Shown here piece after piece: positions 1 through 11,464 of a DNA stretch of 64,000 nt; position 1 is the first letter of the stretch; every line of letters begins with the position of its first letter. The position numbers and the translations under genes were made by a program. The notes beneath the pieces are model-generated. The model was not told the DNA's origin. It did not search any database and saw only the letters and a program-made list of their open reading frames with translations. The stretch is taken from positions 25,124,221-25,188,220 of the forward strand of contig NC_079422.1 in NCBI RefSeq assembly GCF_026213295.1, read 5' to 3'. Source of the stretch: Gadus chalcogrammus. Its lineage: Eukaryota > Chordata > Actinopteri > Gadiformes > Gadidae.

Positions 1-1540
1 AGCAGCAGTAGCCTACAACTTCAGCGGCAGTCATCAGTTTGCAAATGTATGGAAAGTTGTAAAAAGGAAAGATTCAAAAAGGGAGAATCTACTGTGCATG
101 TGTAAATCAGCTAATCGATCTCTTAAATTCAAACCTACCAAGCCAAAAACCAACAATTACGCTCCCAACACAGTTGCGTTGGAGCAAACTACCTTCCAAG
201 CTACCAGGTGAAACGCTCACAACACTGTTGCGTTGGAGCAAACTACCTTCCAGGCTACCAGGTGAAACGCTCCCAACACAGTTGCGTTGGAGCAAACTAC
301 CTTCCAAGCTGCCAGGTGAAACGCTCCCAACACAGTTGCGTCGGAGCAAACTACCTTCCAAGCTACCAGGTGAAACGCTCACAACACCATTGCGTTGGAC
401 CAAACTGCCTTCCATGCTACCATGTGAAAAACTCCCAACACAGTTGCATTTAATGTACAGTCAGTATGTTTACATACACATCTTATAGCAAAAGGTCGAC
501 TATACTCCCCAATTGGACAACTGCAATTGTCCGAGTACATATTTCAGATTATATTGCACAGAATAAAACCACATTGCAATGACTTAAAATCGGAGTGCAT
601 AGAACTGCAAATAATTAAAATCATATAATGCATAGAATTGCAAAGAATGAAAAATCGTAGCGCATAAAATGGCAAAGAATTAAAATCGTATAATGCATAG
701 AATTGCAAAGAATTAAAATCGTATAATGCATAGAATTGCAAAGAATGAAAATTCGTAGTGCATAGAATTGCAAATAATTAAAATCACAAAGAGCATAGAA
801 CTGCAAATAATTAAAATCGTATAATGCATAGAATTGCAAAGAATGAAAAATCGTAGTGCATAGAACTGCAAAGAATTAAAATCGTATAATGCATAGAATT
901 GCGAAGAATTAAAATCGTAGTGCATAGAATTGCAAAGAATTTCAATCGTAGTGCATAGAATCAAACCACATTGCAATGACTTAAAATCGGAGTGCATAGA
1001 ATTGCAAAGAATTGAAATCACAAAGAGCATAGAACTGCAAATAATTAAAATCGTATAATGCATAGAATTGCAAAGAATGAAAATCGTAGTGCATAGAATT
1101 GCAAGTAATAAAAATAATATAGAGCATAGAATTGCAAATAATTAAAATCGTAGTGCATAGAATTGCAAATAATTAAAATCGTATTATGCATAGAATTGCA
1201 AAGAATTAAAATCGTAGTGCATAGAATTGCAAAGAATTAAAATCATAGAGCATAGAACTGCAAATAATTAAAATCGTATAATGCAGAGAATTGCAAATAA
1301 TTAAAATCGTAGTGCATAGAATTGCAAATAATTAAAATCGTAATGCATAGAATTGCAAAGAATTAAAATCGTAGAGCATAGAATTGCAAAGAATGAAAAT
1401 TGTAGTGCATAGAATTGCAAAGAATTAAAATCGTAGTGCATAGAATTGCAAAGAATTAAAATCGTAGAGCATAGAATCAAACCACATTGCAAAGAATTTA
1501 AAATCGTTTAGCACAGAATAAAACCACATTGAAGCCATCA
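1..1540. repeat. HOR satellite unit 1 (54-bp + 31-33-bp minisatellites)
   Basis: First of five tandem units that all begin with the same head (AGCAGCAGTAGCCTACAAC). Order inside the unit: a single-copy-like head (1-160); about 5.4 copies of a 54-bp minisatellite (161-450, core GTTGCGTTGGAGCAAACTAC); a link of about 110 bp with the hairpin GGACAA-ctgcaa-TTGTCC; then an AT-rich array of 31-33-bp monomers (about 565-1490, core TGCATAGAATTGCAAAGAAT). The unit closes with AGCACAGAATAAAACCACAT. Because 54 is divisible by three, the array is open in several frames on both strands; I read it as non-coding. Confidence 0.9.
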
Positions 1541-3076
1541 AGCAGCAGTAGCCTACAACTTCAGCGGCAGTCATCAGTTTGCAAATGTATGGAAAGTTGT
1601 AAAAAGGAAAGATTCAAAAAGGGAGAATCTACTGTGCATGTGTAAATCAGCTAATCGATCTCTTAAATTCAAACCTACCCAGCCAAAAACCAACAATTAC
1701 GCTCCCAACACAGTTGCGTCGGAGCAAACTACCTTCCAGGCTACCAGGTGAAACGCTCCCAACACAGTTGCGTTGGAGCAAACTGCCTTCCAAGCTACAA
1801 GGTGAAACGCTCCCAACACAGTTGCGTTGGAGCCAACTACCTTCCCGGCTACCAGGTGAAACGCTCCCAACACAGTTGCGTTGGAGCAAACTACCTTCCA
1901 AGCTACCAGGTGAAACGCTCACAACACCATTGCGTTGGACCAAACTGCCTTCCATGCTACCATGTGAAAAACTCCCAACACAGTTGCATTTACTGTACAG
2001 TCAGTATGTTTACATACACATCTTATAGCAAAAGGTCGACTATACTCCCCAATTGGACAACTGCAATTGTCCGAGTACATATTTCAGATTATATTGTACA
2101 GAATAAAACCACATTGCAATGACTTAAAATCGGAGTGCATAGAATTGCAAAGAATTGAAATCAAATAGAGCATAGAACTGCAAATAATTAAAATCATATA
2201 ATGCATAGAATTGCAAAGAATGAAACATCGTAGTGCATACAATGGCAAAGAATTAAAATCGTACAATGCATAGAATTGCAAAGAATTAAAATCGTATAAT
2301 GCATAGAATTGCAAAGAATGAAAAATCGTAGTACAAAGAATTGCAAGTAATAAAAATATAGAGCATAGAATTGCAAATGATTAAAATCACAAAGAGCATA
2401 GAACTTCAAAGAATTAAAATCGTATAATGCATAGAATTGCAAAGAATGAAAATAGTAGTGCATAGAATTGCAAAGAATTAAAATCGTAGTGCATAGAATC
2501 AAACCACATTGCAATGACTTAAAATCGGAGTGCATAGAATTGCAAAGAATTGAAATCACAAAGAGCATAGAACTGCAAATAATTAAAATCGTACAATGCA
2601 TAGAATTGCAAAGAATGAAAAATCGTAGTGCATAGAATTGCAAGTAATAAAAATAATATAGAGCATAGAATTGCAAATAATTAAAATCTTAGTGCATAGA
2701 ATTGCAAAGAATTAAAATCGTAGAGCATAGAATTGCAAATAATTAAAATCGTAGAGCATAGAATTGCAAAGAATTAAAATCGTAATGCATAGAATTGCAA
2801 AGAATTTAAATCGTATAATGCATAGAATTGCAAAGAATTGAAATCGTAGTGCATAGAATTGCAAAGAATTGAAATCGTAGTGCATAGAATTATAAAGAAT
2901 TAAAATCGTAGAGCATAGAATTGAAAAAATTAAAATTGTATTGCATAGAATTGCAAAGAATTAAAATCGTAGTGCGTAGAATTGCAAAGAATTAAAATCG
3001 TAGAGCATAGAATCAAACCACATTGCAAAGAATTTAAAATCGTTTAGCACAGAATAAAACCACATTGAAGCCATCA
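1541..3076. repeat. HOR satellite unit 2
   Basis: Same head, 54-bp array (1701-1990), link and AT-rich array (about 2125-3010) as unit 1, at a spacing of 1540 bp. The 54-bp monomers carry other diagnostic variants (GTCGGAGC in the first copy, AAGCTACAAGG in the second), so it is a diverged unit and not a recent copy of unit 1. Confidence 0.9.
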
Positions 3077-4649
3077 AGCAGCAGTAGCCTACAACTTCAG
3101 CGGCAGTCATCAGTTTGCAAATGTATGGAAAGTTGTAAAAAGGAAAGATTCAAAAAGGGAGAATCTACTGTGCATGTGAAAATCAGCTAATCTATCTCTT
3201 AAATTCAAACCTACCAAGCCAAAAACCAACAATTACGCTCCCAACACAGTTGCGTTGGAGCAAACTACCTTCCAAGCTACCAGGTGAAACGCTCACAACA
3301 CTGTTGCGTTGGAGCAAACTACCTTCCAGGCTACCAGGTGAAACGCTCCCAACACAGTTGCGTTGGAGCAAACTATCTTCCAAGCTACCAGGTGAAACGC
3401 TCACAACACCATTGCGTTGGACCAAACTGCCTTCCATGCTACCATGTGAAAAACTCCCAACACACAGTTGCATTTACTGTACAGTCAGTATGTTTGTTTA
3501 CATACACATCTTATAGCAAAAGGTCGACTATACTCCCCAATTGGACAACTGCAATTGTCCGAGTACATATTTCAGATTATATTGCACAGAATAAAACCAC
3601 ATTGCAATGACTTAAAATCGGAGTGCATAGAATTGCAAAGAATTTAAATCAAATAGAGCATAGAACTGCAAATAATTAAAATCATAATGCATAGAATTGC
3701 AAAGAATTAAAATCGTATAATGCATAGAATTGCAAAGAATGAAAAATCGTAGTGCATAGAATTGCAAAGAATTAAAATCGTAGTGCATAGAACTGCAAAG
3801 AATTAAAATCGTATAATGCATAGAATTGCGAAGAATTAAAATAGTGCATAGAATTGCAAAGAATTAAAATCGTAGTGCATAGAATTGCAAAGAATTTCAA
3901 TCGTAGTGCATAGAATCAAACCACATTGCAATGACTTAAAATCGGAGTGCATAGAATTGCAAAGAATTGAAATCACAAAGAGCATAGAACTGCAAATAAT
4001 TAAAATCGTATAATGCATAGAATTGCAAAGAATGAAAAATCGTAGTGCATAGAATTGCAAGCAATAAAAATAATATAGAGCATAGAATTGCAAAGAATTA
4101 AAATCGTAGTGCATAGAATTGCAAAGAATTAAAATCGTAGAGCATAGAATTGCAAAGAATTAAAATCGTAATGCATAGAATTGCAAAGAATTAAAATCGT
4201 ATAATGCATAGAATTGCAAAGAATTGAAATCGTAGTGCATAGAATTGCAAAGAATTAAAATCGTAGTAATAATAAATAATAATACATTTAATTTAGAGGC
4301 GCCTTTCAAGACACCCAAGGTCACCTTGCAGAGCATATAGTCATCATACATTTTTTAAAAAAAACAAGACATTGTGGAAAAAATAAATAAATAAACATAA
4401 GCAATAAGAAATAAAAAAAAAAAAAACAAGATTAAAAAAAAAAAAAAAAAAGTGCATAGAATTGCAAAGAATTAAAATCGTAAAGCATAGAATTGCAAAG
4501 AATGAACATTGTAGTGCATAGAATTGCAAAGAATTAAAATCGTAGTGCATAGAATTGCAAAGAATTAAAATCGTAGAGCATAGAATCAAACCACATTGCA
4601 AAGAATTTAAAATCGTTTAGCACAGAATAAAACCACATTGAAGCCATCA
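3077..4649. repeat. HOR satellite unit 3, carrying a 186-bp insertion
   Basis: Head, 54-bp array (3237-3475, about 4.4 copies), link, and AT-rich array (about 3620-4590) interrupted at 4266-4451 by an unrelated insertion ending in an A-rich run. Apart from A-run lengths and a few substitutions it matches unit 4 base for base, including that insertion. Confidence 0.9.
4266..4451. repeat. Interspersed-repeat fragment inside HOR unit 3
   Basis: Non-satellite sequence between two AT-rich monomers. It starts with TAATAATAAATAATAATACA, contains AGGCGCCTTTCAAGACACCC, and ends in long A runs. It looks like the 3' end of a retroposon or another dispersed element. I cannot assign a family. The same insertion is in unit 4. 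Confidence 0.6.
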
Positions 4650-6224
4650 AGCAGCAGTAGCCTACAACTTCAGCGGCAGTCATCAGTTTGCAAATGTATG
4701 GAAAGTTGTAAAAAGGAAAGATTCAAAAAGGGAGAATCTACTGTGCATGTGAAAATCAGCTAATCTATCTCTTAAATTCAAACCTACCAAGCCAAAAACC
4801 AACAATTACGCTCCCAACACAGTTGCGTTGGAGCAAACTACCTTCCAAGCTACCAGGTGAAACGCTCACAACACTGTTGCGTTGGAGCAAACTACCTTCC
4901 AGGCTACCAGGTGAAACGCTCCCAACACAGTTGCGTTGGAGCAAACTATCTTCCAAGCTACCAGGTGAAACGCTCACAACACCATTGCGTTGGACCAAAC
5001 TGCCTTCCATGCTACCATGTGAAAAACTCCCAACACACAGTTGCATTTACTGTACAGTCAGTATGTTTGTTTACATACACATCTTATAGCAAAAGGTCGA
5101 CTATACTCCCCAATTGGACAACTGCAATTGTCCGAGTACATATTTCAGATTATATTGCACAGAATAAAACCACATTGCAATGACTTAAAATTGGAGTGCA
5201 TAGAATTGCAAAGAATTTAAATCAAATAGAGCATAGAACTGCAAATAATTAAAATCATAATGCATAGAATTGCAAAGAATTAAAATCGTATAATGCATAG
5301 AATTGCAAAGAATGAAAAATCGTAGTGCATAGAATTGCAAAGAATTAAAATCGTAGTGCATAGAACTGCAAAGAATTAAAATCGTATAATGCATAGAATT
5401 GCGAAGAATTAAAATAGTGCATAGAATTGCAAAGAATTAAAATCGTAGTGCATAGAATTGCAAAGAATTTCAATCGTAGTGCATAGAATCAAACCACATT
5501 GCAATGACTTAAAATCGGAGTGCATAGAATTGCAAAGAATTGAAATCACAAAGAGCATAGAACTGCAAATAATTAAAATCGTATAATGCATAGAATTGCA
5601 AAGAATGAAAAATCGTAGTGCATAGAATTGCAAGCAATAAAAATAATATAGAGCATAGAATTGCAAAGAATTAAAATCGTAGTGCATAGAATTGCAAAGA
5701 ATTAAAATCGTAGAGCATAGAATTGCAAAGAATTAAAATCGTAATGCATAGAATTGCAAAGAATTAAAATCGTATAATGCATAGAATTGCAAAGAATTGA
5801 AATCGTAGTGCATAGAATTGCAAAGAATTAAAATCGTAGTAATAATAAATAATAATACATTTAATTTAGAGGCGCCTTTCAAGACACCCAAGGTCACCTT
5901 ACAGAGCATATAGTCATCATACATTTTTTAAAAAAAACAAGACATTGTGGAAAAAATAAATAAATAAACATAAGCAATAAGAAAAAAAAAAAAAAAAAAA
6001 AAGATTAAAAAAAAAAAAAAAAAAAAGTGCATAGAATTGCAAAGAATTAAAATCGTAAAGCATAGAATTGCAAAGAATGAAAATTGTAGTGCATAGAATT
6101 GCAAAGAATTAAAATCGTAGTGCATAGAATTGCAAAGAATTAAAATCGTAGAGCATAGAATCAAACCACATTGCAAAGAATTTAAAATCGTTTAGCACAG
6201 AATAAAACCACATTGAAGCCATCA
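4650..6224. repeat. HOR satellite unit 4, near-identical to unit 3
   Basis: Same order as unit 3, with the 54-bp array at 4810-5048 and the shared insertion at 5839-6026. Differences seen by eye are the poly(A) lengths and single substitutions (for example TTACAGAGC against TTGCAGAGC in the insertion). This points to a tandem duplication of a whole unit after the insertion happened, or to an assembly duplication. Confidence 0.9.
5839..6026. repeat. Interspersed-repeat fragment inside HOR unit 4
   Basis: Copy of the insertion at 4266-4451, at the same monomer position, with longer A runs. Confidence 0.6.
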
Positions 6225-7584
6225 AGCAGCAGTAGCCTACAACTTCAGCGGCAGTCATCAGTTTGCAAATGTATGGAAAGTTGTGAAAAGGAAAGATTCA
6301 AAAAGGGAGAATCTACTGTGCATGTGTAAATCAGCTAATCGATCTCTTAAATTCAACCCTACCAAGCCAAAAACCAACAATTACGCTCCCAACACAGTTG
6401 CGTCGGAGCAAACTACCTTCCAGGCTACCAGGTGAAACGCTCCCAACACTGTTGCGTTGGTGCAAACTGCCTTCCAAGCTACAAGGTGAAACGCTCCCAA
6501 CACAGTTGCGTTGGAGCCAACTACCTTCCAAGCTACCAGGTGAAACGCTCACAACACCATTGCGTTGGACCAAACTGCCTTCCATGCTACCATGTGAAAA
6601 ACTCCCAACAGTTGCATTTACTGTACAGTGTATGTTTACATACAAGCAAAAGGTCGACTATACTCCCCAATTGGACAAATGCAATTGTCCGAGCACATAT
6701 TTCAGATTATATTGCACAGAATAAAACCACATTGCAATGACTTAAAATCGGAGTGCATAGAATTGCAAAGAATTGAAATCACATAGAGCATAGAACTGCA
6801 AATAATTAAAATCATATAATGCATAGAATTGCAAAGAATGAAAAATCGTAGTGCATAGAATTGCAAATAATTAAAATCGTATAATGCATAGAATTGCGAA
6901 AAATTAAAATAGTAGTGCATAGAATTGCAAAGAATTAAAATCGTAGTGCATAGAATTGCAAAGAATTTCAATCGTAGTGCATAGAATCAAACCACATTGC
7001 AATGACTTAAAATCGGAGTGCATAGAATTGCAAAGAATTGAATTCACAAAGAGCATAGATCTGCAAATAATTAAAATCGTATAATGCATAGAATTGCAAA
7101 GAATGAAAAATCGTAGTGCATAGAATTGCAAAGAATTAAAATCGTACAATGCAAAGAATTGCAAAGAATTAAAATAGTAGTGGATAGAATTGCAAAGAAT
7201 TAAAATCGTAGTGCATAGAATTGCCAAGAATTTCAATCGTAGTGCATAGAATCAAACCACATTGCAATGACTTGAAATCGGAGTGCATAGAATTGCAAAG
7301 AATTGAAATCACAAAGAGCATAGAACTGCAAATAATTAAAATCGTATAATGCATTATGCATAGAATTGCAAAGAATGAAAAATCGTAGTGCATAGAATTG
7401 CAAAGAATGAAAAATCGTAGTGCATAGAATTGCAAAGAATTAAAATCGTATAATGCATGGAATTGCGAAGAATTAATATAGTGCATAGAATTGCAAAGAA
7501 TTTCAATCGTAGTGCATAGAATCAAACCACATTCCAAAGACTTAAAATCGTTTAGCACAGAATAAAACCACATTGAAGTCATCA
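6225..7584. repeat. HOR satellite unit 5 (diverged, end of cluster 1)
   Basis: Head as in the other units, a 54-bp array at 6384-6620 (4.4 copies), a shortened link (several bases missing around TACATACAAGC), and an AT-rich array at about 6740-7520. It lacks the insertion of units 3 and 4. It is the most diverged unit and lies at the array edge, as expected if homogenisation is strongest inside. Confidence 0.85.
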
Positions 7585-7974
7585 AGCAGCAGTAGCCTAC
7601 AACTTCAGCAGCAGTCAACAGTTTGCAAATGAATGGAATGTTGTAAAAAGGAAAGATTAAAAAAAGGTAGAATGTAGAGTAGGCCTACTGTGTGCATGTG
7701 TAAATCAACTAATCCATCTCTTAAATTCTAACCTACCAGGCCAAAAACCAACAATTGGAACCAAACCATAACATGCCCGCAGTCACAAACACGTTCAACA
7801 ATGCACTCAAGAACAACCTACAACACTGCACTAAACTTAGAATGAGCAAAAAACCAACAGGCGAGCGGTAAAATCCAGGTTAAGTTTAGGGGAACGAATA
7901 TAGCGATGTGTGTGTCCGGTGGACACATTCTGAAGCCAGCAGCCAAACACAACCAAACAACTTCAACCAGCTCA

Positions 7975-8063
7975 AGGAATAACAAACGATTGGTGACTTA
8001 CATGCCGGCGTCCTCGCTCCCCCGTTGGTGGCCACGTTGTCCGGATTGTTCAGTCAAAAGCGC
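7975..8063 (-). other. Candidate 5' exon/promoter fragment with splice donor, copy 1
   Basis: On the minus strand this GC-rich piece reads into GCCGGCAT|GTAAGT, a strong donor, and the sequence upstream of it on minus is CpG-containing. It could be a non-coding first exon of a minus-strand transcript. The same piece recurs at 49751-49840, 52872-52961 and 54324-54413, twice inside the AT-rich satellite. No protein could be assigned, and the transcript idea is inference only. Confidence 0.25.
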
Positions 8064-8728
8064 CCAAAAAAACAAAACAAGCAACCGCGGGACCATTTTA
8101 ATTCGCGTTCGGGAGCAACGCAAAAAAATTCATCCCGCACGTCCGGGGCGACACAGGTGAACTCAATTTATAGCTAATGAGAACGAGAACGGGATGGCTG
8201 TGATGTGACAAGCCAGAAGCTCGAGCCGATAAAAGAGTTTCCCTCCGTATCGAACGCAGTGCATGAAAAGCCTGTCTAGAATAGAAGTGATCAAATATTA
8301 ATGTACCTTTTCAATTTTGTGTTAGGGTCGCATACGAACTAGGTATAATGAATGCATTTGGAAATGTGATTATTGCAATTATTGATGTCTCCGTTTTGGT
8401 TTATTAGTCTGTCCTGTCGGGCTCTCATTTTCCTAACCAACCTCTTCATAACGAGATAAGCGGTCTCCCAAATTGATGAAAACAAACTATGTTATTGATT
8501 GTCCCTCTCCATTGTGAGGCTTTTCCCCAAAGAAATGTAACAGTGCCCAGGTCAATCCAAACCCGGGATATATTATATTGAAGAATTTAATTATTTATTT
8601 ATTTTACGAGATACGCGCGCAATCAGATCGATTGCATTCGCGCTAATGTAATCAGTCTAAATGGCAATAATAGTAATGGAGTATAGTGTGCGCGTTTACG
8701 TGTGTGTCTGTGTGTGTGTGTTTACGTG

Positions 8729-8921
<193 letters not shown>

Positions 8922-9579
8922 CCTGCCTGCCTGCCTGCCTGCTTCACTCTATTCTCAGGTGACATCCACGATGATGTGACCAGATGAAATATGTTCGGCA
9001 ATTGCGACTGTACCGTGTGTGTGCGGGAATGTGTGCGGGTTGGATAAATCGTGCGTATCCTTGTGTCCACATGTTTGTGTTTGCAGTTTGCTTGTGTGTG
9101 CGTGTCTTTTTCTGTTTGTGCCTGTGTGGGTTAGGGTTAGAGGTTACAAGGTTACAAGGTTCTGAATAATACACTTGGTTCTCATTTGGTTAGTTTTATA
9201 TTATTTGGAGCTACCTTAAGCAAACAAATAAGACTATTTGGAGAAGTTAACTGCATTAAAATAATAATAAGCATACTAATGGTCATCGAGGCAACAACCT
9301 CAGTAGTGTTGGGGGCCAAATCGATGGCGACCACGCTGTGCAGTACCTACCGCGTTCTGTGACTTGAAAGGTAAGTTGTGAGATCTTCCCGGTCCAAATG
9401 ATGGAACCAACCTGTCACATGTCGTTAATCGTTAGTCATAACTTATATTTTTAGGTTGCACATTTCTCAACCACACCAACAGAGACCTAACCATCTTCGG
9501 TGTGACTGAGTCAGAGTGGGTTATACACCCTATCACTCAACGGTTATGACAGCACCACTACCACTAAGGTTGCTAGTTT

Positions 9580-9862
9580 GATTCCCCCGGCTCCTCCTCC
9601 TAGCTGAGTGTCGAGCTGTCCCTGAGCAGGGCATCTCACCCTAACTGCCACCTTAGGGAAGAATGCTAGTTCAATCCCCGGCGCCCCCTAGCTGACGGCG
9701 GAGTCGACCACGCAGGGCGACAGCCAGCTCGTCAGGAGCAGTCAGGGTGAGGTGCCTTGCTCAGGGACACCTCGACGCTCAGCTAGGAGGAGCCAGGTCG
9801 AACCAGCAACCTTCGGGTTACTAGTTAACCCGCTCTACCTCCTGATAGACTGTCGCCCTGTG
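9580..9862. mobile_element. Two opposed tRNA-SINE fragments in a gene X intron
   Basis: Plus-strand SINE body (GGTTGCTAGTTTGATTCC, about 9580-9690) meets a minus-strand copy (about 9690-9862). The latter, read on minus, has the head AGGAGGTAGAGCGGGTTAAC and a box-B-like GGTTCGACC. The pair occurs in the same place at about 24395-24690, so it predates the beta duplication. Confidence 0.6.
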
Positions 9863-10110
9863 ACTAACGACTAACTAAGAACGTGTCACTGTGAACAGAC
9901 GGCGTGCCCCCCCCCTCCACCACGGACCCGGCCTCCACCACGGACACGGCCACCACCACGGCCCCCCCCCCTCCACCATGGCCCCCCCCAGCGCGGGCCC
10001 CCCCCAGCGCGGAGCATAACGGTGGTATGTACACTTTCCTCCTCCTTCATCTTAATGTTAGCGCTGCTGTTTTAGCTCGTTTAGCTTTATAACCTGCACT
10101 GCACTTTGGG

Positions 10111-10410
10111 GGGCGGCTCAGGAGGTAGAGCGGGTTGGCTGGTGACCGGAGGGTTGCTAGTTCGATCCCTGGCTCCTCCTAGCTGAGTGTCGAGGCGTCC
10201 CTGAGCAAGACGCCTCACCCTGACTGCTCCTGACCAGCTGGCTGTCACCCTGAGGGGTCGACTCCGCCGTCGGTGTGTGAATGTGTGTGTGATTGGATTG
10301 GTGAGTGTGTGTGTGAATGCAGGGGTGAATGGGTGTATGAATGCAGGGGTGAATGGGTGGCATTATTGTCAGGCGCTTTGAGTGGCCACTGGTTAGAACA
10401 GAGTGCCAAG
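10111..10410 (+). mobile_element. tRNA-derived SINE
   Basis: Head GGCGGCTCAGGAGGTAGAGC resembles a pol III A box and AGTTCGATCCC a B box. The body has TGAATG-type repeats, and the tail GGCGCTTTGAGTGGCCACTG is of a type common to many fish retroposons. The same insertion is at 24950-25230. It is not a working tRNA gene, as no cloverleaf 3' half follows. Confidence 0.7.
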
Positions 10411-10469
10411 CATTAACAATCACTAGGTTAACCCATCCCCCGTACTCAACAAAGCTAGGATACGATGCT

Positions 10470-10640
10470 AAGTGCTATTTTTAAGTGCAAGAACGTACAA
10501 CATACAATAACTGTGTACATTAAGTGCCAGGACATACAATAAATGCATAAATTAAGTCCCAGGACATACAAACATACAATAAGTGTGTACATTAAGTGCC
10601 AGGACATACAATAAGTGCATACATTAAGTGCCACTGCTAT
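10470..10640. repeat. 32-bp minisatellite
   Basis: About five copies of a monomer containing ACATTAAGTGCCAGGACATA, with 3' copies degenerating. The array is also present at about 25330-25490; only its last monomer remains at about 58735. It lies in an intron of gene X. Confidence 0.8.
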
Positions 10641-10936
10641 TATCATTATGATTAACCATGTCTGACTATGTACCAACTCTTTCACCTACTGCGTTTGAGT
10701 TGCCATGACGGAGAAGTCAAGACAGACCTCTCTCACATTTTTGTTTGCATATCCTTAGGTGTACAGATCAGTTAAGATCATTAAGATCAGTCAAAATTAA
10801 TTCTTTGCACCTTCGATTATTTTGCTTTGAGTTGAGATCGAGTATCAGTTTCAAGTATTTTATGTATCGCATCTATTAATTTTTATCATGACCTGGACTA
10901 TAATACATCATTGTAATTAGTATCGCTACAGATACT

Positions 10937-10962
10937 TATATATATATATATACATATATACA

Positions 10963-11028
<66 letters not shown>
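10937..11028. repeat. (TA)n microsatellite
   Basis: Alternating TA interrupted by TACATATATACAG. The homologous site at 25799-25842 is shorter, and the one at 59050 has only a few units. Confidence 0.95.
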
Positions 11029-11369
11029 TCATGTATAAACTACTGTCACCTTTTTCATCAATTGTTCTTGTAATCTGGGAGAAACCAATTAATGAAAGCA
11101 ATGGTACGTCTTAATTTGGGTGATTGAACTCTCAACTCATTTACATTTAAGAGACGTTTGCTGACGCTTTTATCCAAGAATTCTTGCTGACCCTTTTATC
11201 GAAGAGTTATCTTCACTCTGTTCCAGGTTCTCCTGAAGCTGGAATGGAAGATGAATCTCCAAAACCTCTTCTCGACCCGAATGACCCAGTCAATGTTTAG
11301 TTTTATCAGACTTCGGGGAGACTTTTCAGCACCTGTTATTATTAGTTAAAGCCCAACTCTTATCTCTCT

Positions 11370-11372
<3 letters not shown>

Positions 11373-11464
<92 letters not shown>
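11373..11464. repeat. (CA)n microsatellite
   Basis: Long AC run after CTTATCTCTCTCAT, downstream of gene X exon 4. Present at the matching place in all three beta copies (26161-26272 and 59381-59484). Confidence 0.95.

Larger units (their letters stand above)
9275..11300 (+). pseudogene. Gene X, copy 1 (broken)
   Basis: Three exon remnants of an unrecognised gene. Exon 2 (about 9281-9370) has lost its acceptor and first half and reads into TGA before the donor AAAG|GTAAGT. Exon 3 (9899-10024) is open and Thr/Pro/Ala-rich, mucin-like, with donor GTATGT. Exon 4 (11227-11300) reads GSPEAGMEDESPKPLLDP and ends in TAG, because the donor present in the third copy (GTGAGT at 59301) is CCCAGT here, so the reading frame runs into intron. 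Splice phases (1-1-1) agree between exons. No exon 1 is present nearby. Compare 21551-26089 and 59243-59632. Confidence 0.6.

Noticed and set aside
161..450. CENP-B box in the 54-bp monomer
   Set aside because: GTTGCGTTGGAGCAAAC resembles the box only loosely and lacks the essential TTCG and CGGG cores.
544..1492. Repeated peptide frames with DFNSLQFYAL on the minus strand
   Set aside because: They follow the 31-33-bp satellite period and change frame with monomer length; no start or splice context.
7906..8160. 84-codon plus-strand frame, longer at 54171
   Set aside because: Start context is poor, its length changes with the 84-bp duplication, and the stronger splice signal there is on the other strand.
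9126..9145. Telomere-like GGGTTAGGGTTAG
   Set aside because: Only two units, within G/T-rich sequence; not evidence of a telomere.
9899..10092. Independent proline-rich small protein
   Set aside because: The frame is exon 3 of gene X with matching phases on both sides.
10111..10200. tRNA gene
   Set aside because: A and B boxes are there, but the 3' half of the cloverleaf is missing and a SINE body follows; the same holds at 57421.
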